Assembly (NCBI RefSeq): GCF_017433805.1
Contig: NZ_JAFRGN010000007.1
Span: 124,001 to 188,000 of the forward strand
DNA length: 64,000 bases
Direction of reading: 5' to 3'
Source of the DNA: Butyrivibrio sp.
GTDB lineage: Bacteria; Bacillota; Clostridia; Lachnospirales; Lachnospiraceae
Of this stretch, positions 1 to 10,429 are shown one piece after another (the first letter of the stretch is position 1; each line of letters opens with the position of its first letter). The position numbers and the translations under genes are program-made. The notes under the pieces were generated by a model. That model ran no database searches, was not told the origin of the DNA, and saw only the letters and a program-made list of their open reading frames with translations.

Positions 1-779
1 AAGTCTATCTCATCGCCCCACAGCTCGCTCATTCCATTCAAAAGAGATATATGATGGCTGAACTTCTCAAGTCGGGAGTATCTGGAATTGTAGTTCATCT
101 TCTCAATATCTGCATCAACTACCCTGTGAGCATCTGCCACAAAGTCCATGATATAAACAGGGCCTTTTCTAAGAAGCAGAACTTCATCCACAGCATCGTC
201 CACAAACTCGCTGATCTTCTTGGCCTGAGCAAAGTACTCTCTGCCTTCCTCAGTCAGGAAGTAGTTCCTAAGGAACATTCCCAAAAGTCCCAGTGGCTTA
301 CACTGCTCATAGTCCTTAATAGAATACTCACTATTAAGCTGGGAAAGATCATGCGGAAGAATGTCATAGGCATGATCCTCAAAGTTCATTCTGAGTTCAA
401 TCCTGCTAAAGCAGGCCACATACTGGGGATGTTCGTCCATGAACTTGGTCTCAACTTCAATCTTGTTCTCGTTTATCCAATAGTCATCACCAGAAAGATT
501 CGTGATATATCTTCCCCTGCACATAGTACGGGCTTTGTAGATATTCGCTGGGATTCCTTCATTCTTTTCATTGAAATTAACTCGAATAATATCAGGATAC
601 TTCTCCTGATACTCCTTGATAATCTCCCTTGTACCATCCTGTGAGCAGTCATCAGATATGATGAGCTCATAGTTGTAGTGCGTCTTCTGCGCAAGAACAC
701 TCTCAATGGCCTGTCTTATGTATTTTTCATGGTAGTAGGTGAGCATGTATACGCTCACATCAATCTGTTTCTCTGACAT
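1..779 (-). CDS. Glycosyltransferase family 2, partial (runs off left edge)
   Basis: Reading leftwards from ATG at 779 the frame stays open to the window edge, giving 259 residues. The N-terminus is a GT-A fold of family 2: a hydrophobic strand with a TYYHEKYI motif near residues 14-21, the nucleotide-binding SDDCSQDGT near 42-50, and SGDDYW near 96-101, the usual metal-binding region. Such enzymes transfer a sugar from a nucleotide-sugar to a lipid-linked glycan on the cytoplasmic face of the membrane. It is the last visible gene of the polysaccharide locus, 48 bases after the DUF6056-like membrane gene. The sugar transferred cannot be read from sequence. The C-terminal end lies outside the window. 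Confidence 0.88.
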   Translation of the reverse strand, partial: MSEKQIDVSVYMLTYYHEKYIRQAIESVLAQKTHYNYELIISDDCSQDGTREIIKEYQEKYPDIIRVNFNEKNEGIPANIYKARTMCRGRYITNLSGDDYWINENKIEVETKFMDEHPQYVACFSRIELRMNFEDHAYDILPHDLSQLNSEYSIKDYEQCKPLGLLGMFLRNYFLTEEGREYFAQAKKISEFVDDAVDEVLLLRKGPVYIMDFVADAHRVVDADIEKMNYNSRYSRLEKFSHHISLLNGMSELWGDEID

Positions 780-827
780 AATCTCTCTATTTCTTCCTGG
801 TATCAACTACCTTATTTCACTCTGCCG

Positions 828-2456
828 TCACTGGCTTACTCCGTACGTTTCACCGTATTGCTCTATCCATTCATCTCTTGGAATCGCCCAAACCTTCTCT
901 TTGCCATAGAAGATTCTGGCCATATAGTTATCCACATTGTCAGGGTCGCTGACAATTGGCATCTGCATGAGTGGGCCCTGCTCGTTATTGATCTCAGGTA
1001 CAACTGCCTCAGTTCCTTCGCCGCTTAGAATACGTCTCTGGAGCTGAATCTGCTCTTTATAATCATCCGCCTGTCCTGACAGATAATACTCCATACACAC
1101 ATAGTCTGTGTACTTCTTAACTCCATGTCTAAATGTAAATGCAATGACCAGTATCAAAAGAATAAATCCAGTCCACGACAATATGCCCATTACCACATGG
1201 TTATCATGGGCGCCATCAGTATCTTCGCTGCTAACTAACTTCCTTCGCAAGCTTATCTCCGCAACCAGCATTCCCCAGCCAATCAGATATATTTCTATGC
1301 CGATAGCACATGCAAAGAATGTCCAGAAGTTGAAGTTCACATATCCACTGGATACTATTCCTCCCGCATATACTCTTGGCGCATAGACGCTGGCATTCAG
1401 GCAGAACATAACAACTACGAACAGAATCGGATGGGAAAAGACCTTCTTGATAGCTTCATAATCCCTGTCTGCCACAAAGTTATGTGAAACAGCAAGGCTC
1501 TTGTCTGAAACCAGCTTAAACATAGATGCAGTAAGAGGAACGATAAGCAGTAATGCGATAAGAATAAATCCCTTTTCACCAATAAATACTGTAACCGCCT
1601 CTTTTACTGACATGGTAAAAGAACTGACTATTGTATCAAGAATTCCATTAGCCGGATCTGCTCCGTCCTTAATATCAGATGCTGCTCTTACTGCATTTCC
1701 TGGTGCGATCATGCTGATCACAAGGCCTGCCACAAGTGCAGCAAATGGAATCAGTAGTAATATATTTCTCTTATCTCTTTTGCCACCGATGACAAAATCC
1801 GCAAGCCACAACAGAAACAGTGCTATTGGAAGAAGAAGTGCTGCTGGATATGTTGCGCCTCCCATCAGCGCGCTTACTATAAATAGGAGCACAAGGTCTT
1901 TGGCCTTATGATCCATCAGAAACCTATCGCCCCAGACGATTCCGAGGATCGCCATGAACATTGGCATTACGTAATGTACACATCCAACCCACCAAAAGAA
2001 AGCTGATTTCTGTGATGGTACAAGCTGAATCTCGAACAGTAGGTAAATAAGTCCTATTTGAAGCCAGTAGTTACCTGCAAACTGCCATCTTTCCTTCAGG
2101 AAGTGATGTGACAGGAGAAGGAATCCCACAAAATGCATCGCAAGGAAAATGTATGGCACAATCACATAGGCTGAATCTGAGAAAACCTCAGGATGCAGAC
2201 AGAACACAAAGCAGTCAAACCAGGTTCCCTGCCAGCTCTGCCATGTAGATATCACTGTTCCCCATGCAGCCTTGATAGCTGCAATAACTGACCCTGTCGC
2301 CAGAAATGCCTGATGAGCCGCTGCTCCGTAGTTGTAGTCATCCCCTGCTGCCGCGTCATATCCCGAAATTATGAATATCGGAATAAGTGACAGAGCAAGC
2401 ATCACACCTAGTACGATACATATGAAGTTTTGATGTTTAAGGATTTTTTTTACCAT
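828..2456 (-). CDS. Multi-pass membrane protein, DUF6056-like
   Basis: A 542-residue protein with roughly eleven hydrophobic segments, starting with a membrane helix at about residues 11-32. Its first extracellular loop (about 35-85) is rich in Trp, with SWQGTWFDCF and a following HPEVFS, a pattern I associate with DUF6056 membrane proteins of polysaccharide loci. The short C-terminal tail is polar. The function is not established. In context it may be a polymerase, a GT-C-like transferase or a modifying enzyme. Its ATG overlaps the stop of the upstream membrane gene by 7 bases, so the two are probably translationally coupled. Confidence 0.72.
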   Translation of the reverse strand: MVKKILKHQNFICIVLGVMLALSLIPIFIISGYDAAAGDDYNYGAAAHQAFLATGSVIAAIKAAWGTVISTWQSWQGTWFDCFVFCLHPEVFSDSAYVIVPYIFLAMHFVGFLLLSHHFLKERWQFAGNYWLQIGLIYLLFEIQLVPSQKSAFFWWVGCVHYVMPMFMAILGIVWGDRFLMDHKAKDLVLLFIVSALMGGATYPAALLLPIALFLLWLADFVIGGKRDKRNILLLIPFAALVAGLVISMIAPGNAVRAASDIKDGADPANGILDTIVSSFTMSVKEAVTVFIGEKGFILIALLLIVPLTASMFKLVSDKSLAVSHNFVADRDYEAIKKVFSHPILFVVVMFCLNASVYAPRVYAGGIVSSGYVNFNFWTFFACAIGIEIYLIGWGMLVAEISLRRKLVSSEDTDGAHDNHVVMGILSWTGFILLILVIAFTFRHGVKKYTDYVCMEYYLSGQADDYKEQIQLQRRILSGEGTEAVVPEINNEQGPLMQMPIVSDPDNVDNYMARIFYGKEKVWAIPRDEWIEQYGETYGVSQ

Positions 2457-4168
2457 AATGCATTTCTCGCATTAACAAAATCATCCATGTTCTCGAAGCC
2501 ATAAATATAAGCGCTATCGCTACCGTAGATCAGATGATCAGACAGTTTTAAGATCATAGCCGAGTTTGGATTGCCCAGATCATAATCTCTGGCACTTACA
2601 ATAACAAAGAATCTTCCCTCAGGGAATTCCTGTGTATGTCTTACTTCCTGAAGCCATGGATACTCTGAACCAAGATCGTCAATATGATCCACATCCATAA
2701 CAGTATGCATCTCAATTCTGCCATCAGTGAGAGCGTTTATAACGTTACTGGACCAGAACATTCCAAATCCCTGTTCATAGTCGCTTGCCTTAAGCCACTC
2801 TATAGCGTCAGTGATCGCATAATCCTGATAGATATCCTGTGGATTAGGATCTGCATAAACAGATACACTTGCAAGAGCTATTGCTGCAGCAATAAGTCCG
2901 CAGATAACACCTCTGTAATGATTGATATATTCGCCAACGCCTTCATGCACCACATCCACATGGCCGGCTCTGCTGGCACTGAAAAGTCCAAGCGCCATCA
3001 ACACAAGGAAATATGGAATAACAGGAAGCCAGTAATATGCATAATACTTGTTACTACAAGACAGCACTACTGTTGTTATCAGTGTCAGTACTCCCACATA
3101 TACCAAAAAGAGCTGAACCATAGGCTGGAACTTGGCAAAATTCTTGTACACGTAAACGATGCTGACAATAATCCCAACGATCAAAAGGAAATTCAGGCAG
3201 TTGATAAGTCCCTGCCAGCTCACAAAGCCAACCTCAGCATGCCATCCGAAAAGAGTAAATGCGTCCGAGAAGGTATCCAGTGTTCTGGACAATGAAAAGT
3301 TCCTCCAAGTCTCTCTGAACTGATCCTGGAAATGATATTTATTACAGAGAACCTTTCTGTTGATACCAAGTCCAATGCAGGAAAAGACAAACAGAATAAG
3401 CGCATTTACAAAAGCCAGCCTTGCAGAAGGAACAAACTCTCTTGCTCCTCTTAATTTGGCGAAATTAGCATAATGAGCACATAAGAGTATCACAATGCTC
3501 GTAGCAAATAGTGGCGCATAGCAGATCATGAGAAGTCTCACACCGCCAAGGCCTGCCACAAAGGAAACAGCTGCCATAAGAATTCCGTAAACAGCTCCAA
3601 TAACTACATTATTCCCTCTGTCCTTATCTCCGTTTCTGCCTACCTGAACTGCCCTAAAGAACAATCCCATGGAAACAAAGGCAATGATAAAGTAAGTTAC
3701 ATAGCTCTGTCCGAAGGTTACGATTCTGACATACCACTGTCCAAAAGGCCATGTGAGAATACTTGCAGCAAGAAGACCCTCATCCTTAAGACCAATTGCA
3801 TTTGTCATATAGAGGAATGAAGCCACAATAAGCACAAGGAAAATAGCTGCAGCTGCAATCCTGACCATAAGCCAGTTATCAGGCCAGATATGGAACAGAA
3901 GCTTATAAAGAAGCTGCGTATGAACCACGTGAAGCTCAGTAGAATAGAACCAGTTCTCACTGAGGATTCCGCCCTCCTGTGACAAGAGCTTACCCAGGAT
4001 CATGTCGGAAGCTATATCACTGTTCTCCATGTAGAAGTCTTTTTTCCATATGAGGAAAAGAGTGAAGATTGCTCCCACTACCATAAATCCCCACAGGAAC
4101 GTTCTAATTATTTTATTTTTGTTATCTTTCATCTTTGACATGTATGAGATCTCCATTCTCATTTTCAT
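2450..4168 (-). CDS. Large multi-pass membrane protein, GT-C-like topology, unknown function
   Basis: A 572-residue protein with a helix at about residues 23-42, a long acidic and aromatic first loop (MENSDIASDMILGKLL, then NWFYSTELHV), about ten further membrane segments, and a soluble C-terminal domain from about residue 440. The order short helix, polar loop with acidic residues, many helices, C-terminal soluble domain is the layout of GT-C glycosyltransferases, but I cannot place it in a named family. Two starts are possible: 4168, preceded by AGAGGT, and 4141, preceded by GGAG. It overlaps the next gene by 7 bases and follows the YfhO gene, so it belongs to the polysaccharide operon. Confidence 0.68.
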   Translation of the reverse strand: MKMRMEISYMSKMKDNKNKIIRTFLWGFMVVGAIFTLFLIWKKDFYMENSDIASDMILGKLLSQEGGILSENWFYSTELHVVHTQLLYKLLFHIWPDNWLMVRIAAAAIFLVLIVASFLYMTNAIGLKDEGLLAASILTWPFGQWYVRIVTFGQSYVTYFIIAFVSMGLFFRAVQVGRNGDKDRGNNVVIGAVYGILMAAVSFVAGLGGVRLLMICYAPLFATSIVILLCAHYANFAKLRGAREFVPSARLAFVNALILFVFSCIGLGINRKVLCNKYHFQDQFRETWRNFSLSRTLDTFSDAFTLFGWHAEVGFVSWQGLINCLNFLLIVGIIVSIVYVYKNFAKFQPMVQLFLVYVGVLTLITTVVLSCSNKYYAYYWLPVIPYFLVLMALGLFSASRAGHVDVVHEGVGEYINHYRGVICGLIAAAIALASVSVYADPNPQDIYQDYAITDAIEWLKASDYEQGFGMFWSSNVINALTDGRIEMHTVMDVDHIDDLGSEYPWLQEVRHTQEFPEGRFFVIVSARDYDLGNPNSAMILKLSDHLIYGSDSAYIYGFENMDDFVNARNALW

Positions 4169-4249
4169 TTATACAGACCTCTACAAATACATCCAATCTG
4201 TAATTTAATCTATTTATCTATGCCATGATAAGCTCGATTACTGCTCTTT

Positions 4250-7015
4250 TCATTTATTCTGCTTCTTCTCAAACTTTATCATTACAACCAGCAGCACAAC
4301 ACCAATAATCATCAGCACAAATCCGGCAAGAAGCCCAGGTGTGTGATATTTCAGCACAACCTCATGTGCTCCGGCAGGCATCTCTATACCCATGAACATG
4401 GTGTTAACCTTCATGATGTCACACTTCTGTCCGTCAACATAAGCCTTCCACCCCTTGCAGTAAGGAAGTGTAATGCACACGATACCTGTATCCTCAAGTG
4501 TTATGTTACCAGTGATCTTATTTGTTGTATAAGAAATTGGATTCTTATTAAGCTCAATATCAGTTAGCATGCTGCTGCGAAGCTCACCCAGCTGCTTCTG
4601 GTAATTAGCCATTGGCTGGCAGTATACTCCGATGTCGTCGAAGGTGTAGGTACCAGGCTCACTGAAGGTAATAGTGATTTCATCCTTGGCACCCTGAGCA
4701 TAGCCCATGTTGAGGAAGTAGTCGTGCCAGTCACTATAGAACTGGTTATCCTCAGTCTTGTACCAGATATCTTTTTTGGTTACTTCGTTACCCTGCGCAT
4801 ACGCATTCACGTGCATAAGCGGATAGTCTGTATAAGAATCAGATACATAAAACTCATCAAGCCACAGGTAAGTCTCGCAGTTCTCCGCGCCTGTGAACTT
4901 GATGTGCACTGACGCGCCATCTTCTTCCACAATCCACTTACCTTCACTTGCCTGAATATTTCCTTCAAAAGAAATCTCTATAGGGCAGTTTATAAACGAA
5001 TACTCTGGCTCAGCCCACTGAAGGCTGCTAGCACCATCCTCAACCACAGCGCCGTACAAAAGAGCTTCCTGTCTGTTCACAGTAGGAATTGCCTCGTACT
5101 CAGATCTTGGAATCATTGAATAATAGGTATATCCAAGAGAAAGCGGCGCCTGGTTCTCGAACACTGCAAAGTTATATCTGTCGTGAATGTGAGCATAGCC
5201 AAAAGGTACATATCTCCACTCTTCCTCCGTGTTGAAACGAAGAGAATAATAGCGAACTCCAGCAAGAGAATTAAGGATTGTTCTGTCATCCAGTGCAAAG
5301 TACGCAAAGTTCTGCTGATCGTTGTTACCCATTTCCTTGAAATAGTCGGAAACAACGCCGTTTGCAAGGGACCAGTAAAACTGAGTTGATGAAATACCCT
5401 CAATAAGAGAAGCATTCCAGATCATGTCTCTTCCTGTATATCTGTAGAAGCTGTATGGATCAGTTTCTGTTGACTCAGCACTCTCCATAACAGCCTGAAC
5501 CTCGGTACTCTCAAGGAGCACATGCATGTCGTCAGCATCAACATCTGTATAGTACTCGACGATCATATTGCCCTGGCTTGGATCATAGCCGTAGTATCCG
5601 TTGAATATGATTGCTACAAGAGTCTCTGCCATGATAGCTATCTCAGCAGCCTTCTTAACTCCGGTATTCTTAAGTAAGCTAACAACTATGCATATAGCAA
5701 GGCCGATTCCAGCGATAATAAGCTCTGTCCTGGCATTCGCATAAGAAAGGTTTCCTGTATTACGGCATCTGAGGACGAACAATGCTCCCAGAACTACTGC
5801 CAGAATAATCTCTTTAACATCCATATTGAAGAGATCATCCCACATATCCACCAACATAAATGCTGCTGCCAGTGCAAAAGCAAAGGTCCATCTGTTAATA
5901 GTATAGGCAAAGCCTGTGAGAGCATAGCCCACTGCAGGAATGCACACAAACAGGATGAGCAGCGCCATAACTATGAGCATCTGCCATCTTGATTTTCTCT
6001 GAGTTTTCTCATCTTCCGAATTAACTTTCGACCTGAAGATAAGCATGTACACTGCCTTGACTATCAGCAGTATAAATGGCAAAAGAATAATTCCATGAAG
6101 TCCGATCTGTGTATCATAGAGTCCGTGATAAACGAAACTAAAGAAGTTTCTGATAAGCTCACGGTAATATGTCTTAGTGTAAAAAAGTGGAAGTCTGATT
6201 CCGGTGCTGACTCTTGGGTTTGCAGGAAACGCCATGATTACAGGAAGAAGTGTTATCATAGCCATCATGCTACCGATGACACCTGAAATCATGAACTTAA
6301 CAACAAGCTGTCCCCACTTAGGAAGGTTAGCACCATGGATGAAGGCCACTCTCACGATCACGTACACGATAGTAAGGAGCACCATCATGTAAAAGAAAAA
6401 GAAATTGTTGCTGCCAGCAAGGAATATAGCTACAGCAAAAAGACTCGCCTTATTTTCTCTTAGTATCTTCTCAGCTCCGAGAATTACCAGTGGGAAATAG
6501 ATAAGTGGATTAGCAAAAAATGGATGCCAGATTCCAAGGAATAAAAAGAAGGTGCAAAGTGAGTAGGTGAACATTCCCGCCATTACACCAATCTTGGATG
6601 CCTTAGGTCTTAGGTAAAAGACAAGGAGTGAGAAGGTAATACCTGCAAGGTATGGCCTTAGCATCATTACAACCTGGAAATATATGTAAATATACTGATT
6701 CTTAACGAAGATGGCTGGGAGGTTCAGAAGGTCTCCGATAGCGTAATACTGAAGTGTCGGATAGATATCTGTTCCGTATCCCATACCAAGAGAATAGGTC
6801 TGAAGATTAAGTGAGTGCTCTTTAAACACCTGATAGAGCACACCTCTCATCCACTTGGAATAAAAGGCGAGCGCCTTAAGGTGCTGTCTGAAGGCATCTG
6901 CCATGTTTATGAAGGTAGCATTCGCCTCAAAGAATGCGTGAAATACAGCAAAAACCATGCCTACGAACAAGGCAGTATATATTAGATAAAAAAACGCAAA
7001 ACTTTTCTTTTTCAC
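4250..7015 (-). CDS. YfhO family membrane protein
   Basis: About 921 residues. The first half (to about 470) has a dozen or more membrane segments. A large soluble region follows (about 490-880), and one helix closes the protein before a lysine-rich tail. The C-terminal beta-domain carries GWKAYVDGQKC and then MPAGAHEVVLKYHTPG, the signature end of YfhO proteins. Characterised relatives add sugars to teichoic-acid-type polymers from a lipid-linked donor outside the cell; that role here is inference. I place the start at the GTG at 7015 because AGGGGAG lies 5-6 bases before it. The longer reading starts at TTG 7045. It is the largest gene of the polysaccharide locus. Confidence 0.82.
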   Translation of the reverse strand: MKKKSFAFFYLIYTALFVGMVFAVFHAFFEANATFINMADAFRQHLKALAFYSKWMRGVLYQVFKEHSLNLQTYSLGMGYGTDIYPTLQYYAIGDLLNLPAIFVKNQYIYIYFQVVMMLRPYLAGITFSLLVFYLRPKASKIGVMAGMFTYSLCTFFLFLGIWHPFFANPLIYFPLVILGAEKILRENKASLFAVAIFLAGSNNFFFFYMMVLLTIVYVIVRVAFIHGANLPKWGQLVVKFMISGVIGSMMAMITLLPVIMAFPANPRVSTGIRLPLFYTKTYYRELIRNFFSFVYHGLYDTQIGLHGIILLPFILLIVKAVYMLIFRSKVNSEDEKTQRKSRWQMLIVMALLILFVCIPAVGYALTGFAYTINRWTFAFALAAAFMLVDMWDDLFNMDVKEIILAVVLGALFVLRCRNTGNLSYANARTELIIAGIGLAICIVVSLLKNTGVKKAAEIAIMAETLVAIIFNGYYGYDPSQGNMIVEYYTDVDADDMHVLLESTEVQAVMESAESTETDPYSFYRYTGRDMIWNASLIEGISSTQFYWSLANGVVSDYFKEMGNNDQQNFAYFALDDRTILNSLAGVRYYSLRFNTEEEWRYVPFGYAHIHDRYNFAVFENQAPLSLGYTYYSMIPRSEYEAIPTVNRQEALLYGAVVEDGASSLQWAEPEYSFINCPIEISFEGNIQASEGKWIVEEDGASVHIKFTGAENCETYLWLDEFYVSDSYTDYPLMHVNAYAQGNEVTKKDIWYKTEDNQFYSDWHDYFLNMGYAQGAKDEITITFSEPGTYTFDDIGVYCQPMANYQKQLGELRSSMLTDIELNKNPISYTTNKITGNITLEDTGIVCITLPYCKGWKAYVDGQKCDIMKVNTMFMGIEMPAGAHEVVLKYHTPGLLAGFVLMIIGVVLLVVMIKFEKKQNK

Positions 7016-7074
7016 AAGAACTCCCCTAATTATCAAGTATTTCAAATATATGATCTACGTAAACATACGAATTA

Positions 7075-8193
7075 TCATTTGAACTCGTTAATCGCATCGA
7101 TCACATACTGTATTTCTCCATCTGTCATGCCATAAAACATTGGTATACTGAGCTCTGTAGCACTGATTTCCTCAGCAATTGGGAAATCGCCCTCTTTAAA
7201 TCCAAGATCCTTGTAGCAATCCTGAAGATGCATAGGAATTGGATAATGCTTGTTAGTAATGATTCCACGCTCATTAAGGAACTTCTCGAGCTCGTCTCTT
7301 CTCTTACAGCGGATTCCAAAGATATGCCATACAGGAACAGCATAATCTGGAACGAATGGCAGAATAACCTCAGGATTAGTAATTCCCTTCAGGTACTTAT
7401 CTGCAATCTCTCGTCTATTCACATTTACCTTATCAAGGTGAGGAAGCTTGGCTGCAAGGAATGCTGCCTGCATCTCATCAAGTCTTGAGTTGTTACCCTT
7501 ATAAATGTGATGATATTTATAATCTGAGCCGTAGTTACCAAGGGCTCTGATCTTATCTGCAAGGTCTTTACTATTTGTGACTGTTGCACCAGCATCACCA
7601 AGTGCGCCAAGGTTCTTGCCTGGATAGAAACTAAATCCAGCAGCATCGCCAAAAGAGCCGATGACCTTGCCCTTATAGGTAGCGCCATGAGCCTGTGCGC
7701 AGTCCTCTACTACAAAGAGTTCATGCTTCTTAGCAATCTCCATGATTGGATCCATATCGCAGGCCTGACCATAGAGGTGAACAGGCATGATCGCTACAGT
7801 TTTATCTGTAATCTTTTCCTCAATACGAGTTGGGTCGATATTGAAAGTCTTAATATCAGGTTCAACAAAAACAGGAGTTGCTCCAACGTAAGTAACAGCA
7901 AGTGCTGTAGCAATATATGTATTTGAAGGAACGATCACTTCGTCCCCTTCCTTTACTCCAAGTGCCTTAAGAGCCAGCATCAGGGCATCAAGACCATTGC
8001 CTACTCCAACGCAGTACTTGGAATCGCAGTACTTAGCAAAAGCCTCCTCAAACTTCTCGTCTTCTTTTCCCTCGATGTACCAGCTATTCTCGTATACTCT
8101 TTCAAAAGCCGCGCGAAGATCAGCGTCCAGCTCTTTTTCCAGAGGTTTAAAACTAACAAATGGAACTTTCATTGTATTATTACTCATACTCAT
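7075..8193 (-). CDS. DegT/DnrJ/EryC1/StrS sugar aminotransferase
   Basis: A 372-residue fold-type I PLP enzyme. Seen are [11 protein letters not shown] (about 65-75), the VEDCAQAHG cofactor strand (162-170) and [15 protein letters not shown], in which Lys193 should form the Schiff base. The [11 protein letters not shown] form is typical of FdtB/QdtB-type enzymes that aminate a 3-keto-6-deoxy dTDP-hexose using glutamate. No dTDP-glucose synthesis genes or 3,4-ketoisomerase are in the window, so the exact substrate is uncertain. It lies between YfhO and a GT4 gene, with short gaps, on the same strand. Its presence suggests that the surface glycan contains an amino-deoxy sugar in addition to FucNAc. 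Confidence 0.86.
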   Translation of the reverse strand: MSMSNNTMKVPFVSFKPLEKELDADLRAAFERVYENSWYIEGKEDEKFEEAFAKYCDSKYCVGVGNGLDALMLALKALGVKEGDEVIVPSNTYIATALAVTYVGATPVFVEPDIKTFNIDPTRIEEKITDKTVAIMPVHLYGQACDMDPIMEIAKKHELFVVEDCAQAHGATYKGKVIGSFGDAAGFSFYPGKNLGALGDAGATVTNSKDLADKIRALGNYGSDYKYHHIYKGNNSRLDEMQAAFLAAKLPHLDKVNVNRREIADKYLKGITNPEVILPFVPDYAVPVWHIFGIRCKRRDELEKFLNERGIITNKHYPIPMHLQDCYKDLGFKEGDFPIAEEISATELSIPMFYGMTDGEIQYVIDAINEFK

Positions 8194-8245
8194 ATCTTTT
8201 CTCTACTCTTGTTTCTACTACAATATTCGTTAATTACTTTTTCTT

Positions 8246-9409
8246 TTATATATCCATTTCCCCAAGCGCCTTCACAATTGAGTCAACGCTTTGAGGAATT
8301 ACCATGCTCTTTTCTGACTTAAGTGTCTCTCTGCAGCCACCAGTATCGTAAGTGATAACCGGTGTTCCGCAGCCTTCAGCCTCCATGTTAACTGTGGGGA
8401 AGGTATCCTCGTAGGTCGGATTGACGAACACATCTGCTGCCGAGTAGGCTTCCACCATCTCTTTCTGGCTGCTTGTCCTTGGAAGTGCGAGAATTCCTGA
8501 ATTCTTTTTATCAAGGTCAGCTATCTGTTCGTCGTTAAGACCGATCAGCACAACCTTGTAATCCGCTTCGCCAGCTGTTTTCTTCTCTTCCAGTATCCTT
8601 GCCAGTTCAATGAAGTCATCAAAGCCCTTCCTCTCATTCCACATGCTGGCTACCCCAAGGATCATCTTTTTATCCTGGATTCCGTGGTCTTTCTTAAAAG
8701 AGGTTTCCACTGGCCTGAATATTTCTGTATCTATAGTGTTGTACTTAACTTCCACAGGGTACTCAGAAAGGTAACTTGTCTTCACCAGGTCTTTTAACCA
8801 GTTGGATGGAGTAACCAGTGTCATGTCGGCAACTCCGGTAAAGGCCGCTTTCTTGCGCCTGTAGTTATCTATACTGTTATCTCGGAAAGCTTCCGGATAG
8901 GTGGATAGCTGCGGACAATCGTGGCATCCATCCTTCCACTTATCGCACCTTACATAAGCAAAATGTGCGCAGTGTCCTGTAAAAGTCCAGCAGTCGTGAA
9001 GTGTCCATCTGACCTGCATCTGAGGCCTCGACTTGATCCAGTCAAAGAGCATCTCGTAGTTGATGTAGTAGCCGTGAATGTTGTGCATCCACAGAACGTC
9101 CGGATCGTACTCACTTGCCCACTCCAGGAACTTCTTTGTAGCCTTCCTTGAATAAAGGCCATGCTTACCAGTAAGCCTTGAAAGGATACCATGACAATAG
9201 ACGTCCATATCGCTTCCGATACGCACGCCAAGTCTAACGTACTCAGGAGCCTTGTTCGCATTCTTCTGGCCGCGAACCTCCCTCATACTTCTGCCATATG
9301 CAACCTTAACTTCAAAGCCCTTCTGTTCATATTCGCTGGCGATATCCATTACGATTCGGCCAGTGGAGCCAAAGCCCAGAACAGAATTGATAATCAGTAA
9401 TCTGCTCAT
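8246..9409 (-). CDS. Glycosyltransferase family 4, WcaC-like
   Basis: A 387-residue GT-B enzyme. The Gly-rich N-terminal loop is GFGSTGRIV (12-20). The region WTLHDCWTFTGHCAHF (135-150), followed by a Cys-rich CDKW...GC..CPQ stretch and YP, is diagnostic of the putative colanic-acid transferase WcaC subgroup. The C-terminal nucleotide-binding half has PTYEDTFPTVNMEA with the conserved Glu pair, then GCGTPVITYDTGG. It probably adds one sugar to the undecaprenyl-linked repeat unit in the cytoplasm. It ends 5 bases short of no gene on its right: the HAD hydrolase gene stops at 9416, so the two are tightly packed. Donor and acceptor cannot be read. Confidence 0.87.
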   Translation of the reverse strand: MSRLLIINSVLGFGSTGRIVMDIASEYEQKGFEVKVAYGRSMREVRGQKNANKAPEYVRLGVRIGSDMDVYCHGILSRLTGKHGLYSRKATKKFLEWASEYDPDVLWMHNIHGYYINYEMLFDWIKSRPQMQVRWTLHDCWTFTGHCAHFAYVRCDKWKDGCHDCPQLSTYPEAFRDNSIDNYRRKKAAFTGVADMTLVTPSNWLKDLVKTSYLSEYPVEVKYNTIDTEIFRPVETSFKKDHGIQDKKMILGVASMWNERKGFDDFIELARILEEKKTAGEADYKVVLIGLNDEQIADLDKKNSGILALPRTSSQKEMVEAYSAADVFVNPTYEDTFPTVNMEAEGCGTPVITYDTGGCRETLKSEKSMVIPQSVDSIVKALGEMDI

Positions 9410-9415
9410 ATCTAT

Positions 9416-10297
9416 TTATTTCTCAGCCTGCAAATATTCATTCTTCATCTGACGATGAATCTCGTGAAGCTTCTCATTGGCCTGAGTTCTATCAATAATT
9501 GTCTTGACCAGTACGTCAAGTTCGCTGCCGTCAGTGTAGTCCGCAGGTGCAAAATATCTGATTCTGTCTTCCTGCATCATCTTGTAAACCTTAGTCTTGT
9601 CGCCTGTCTCAGAATTGTAGACACCGATTGAGTGACCGCCATAGGCATTAACAAGTCTCATGCAAGGTACATCTGTGTCGCTATCACCGATGTAGATCAT
9701 GTTCCTGAATGGCACGCGCACATCCTCGAGAGGAATGTAGTCATTGACCATAGGATCATTTGGATTAAGCACGCCCTTCTCGATTCTGAAAAGGAACTGT
9801 GTCTTATTTGTATAATTGACAACCTGAGCTGGCCATCTGACTTCGCCCCTGTCATCATAGTAAAAGCTGTTGGCATAAATCTGCTCAAACACGCCTTTTT
9901 TAGCAATTGAAGTGCCCTCGATCATCTCTTTTAACCCTGAAGAAATGATGTAGTGCTCAACGATAACGCCGTTCTCAGCGCCGTACTGACGGATTCTGTC
10001 AAACCACTCCTCAACACCCTTGAACAGCTCAACCTTGGAGCCATAGTCCATAAGCGCCTGACGGTTAAAGACAAATCGGCCCCTTGCCTCGTCCACCATC
10101 TTGTACATGTATGCAAGGTTCTGATCCATCTCATTTGCAAAAGCGACGCTGTTAGAATCCTTCCAGAATTCATCAACATCATAACCTACAGATTGAATGT
10201 ACCCTTGAGCCTGCATATCATTAGGTGAAAGAGTTTTATCAAAATCGTAGCAGATTGCTACAACCGGCTTATCTTCCTTTGTTTTTCTTGTGAACAT
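9416..10297 (-). CDS. HAD-superfamily hydrolase in the polysaccharide locus
   Basis: A 293-residue cytosolic protein with the HAD motifs in order: DFDKTLS (18-24, nucleophile Asp18 and acid/base Asp20), ISSG (118-121) and GDSDTDV (204-210, metal-binding acids). The cap lies between motif I and motif II and is large (about 85 residues). It therefore looks like an active phosphatase or phosphotransferase, probably of a small phosphorylated metabolite. In this context a sugar phosphate or a glycan-linked phosphate is plausible, but there is no direct evidence. A clear AGGAG site precedes the ATG. It sits between the CapF and WcaC-like genes. Confidence 0.82.
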   Translation of the reverse strand: MFTRKTKEDKPVVAICYDFDKTLSPNDMQAQGYIQSVGYDVDEFWKDSNSVAFANEMDQNLAYMYKMVDEARGRFVFNRQALMDYGSKVELFKGVEEWFDRIRQYGAENGVIVEHYIISSGLKEMIEGTSIAKKGVFEQIYANSFYYDDRGEVRWPAQVVNYTNKTQFLFRIEKGVLNPNDPMVNDYIPLEDVRVPFRNMIYIGDSDTDVPCMRLVNAYGGHSIGVYNSETGDKTKVYKMMQEDRIRYFAPADYTDGSELDVLVKTIIDRTQANEKLHEIHRQMKNEYLQAEK

Positions 10298-10429
10298 AAT
10301 ACTCTCCTTTTCTGATTCCCCTTAACTATTATGTTCCCCCTGCTATTCATGCGAAACTACTTGCTTATAATTAAGCCATTTCCGCAATTCAATACCATGC
10401 AATCTTCTTACCACAGAAGTTTTCCTTTG

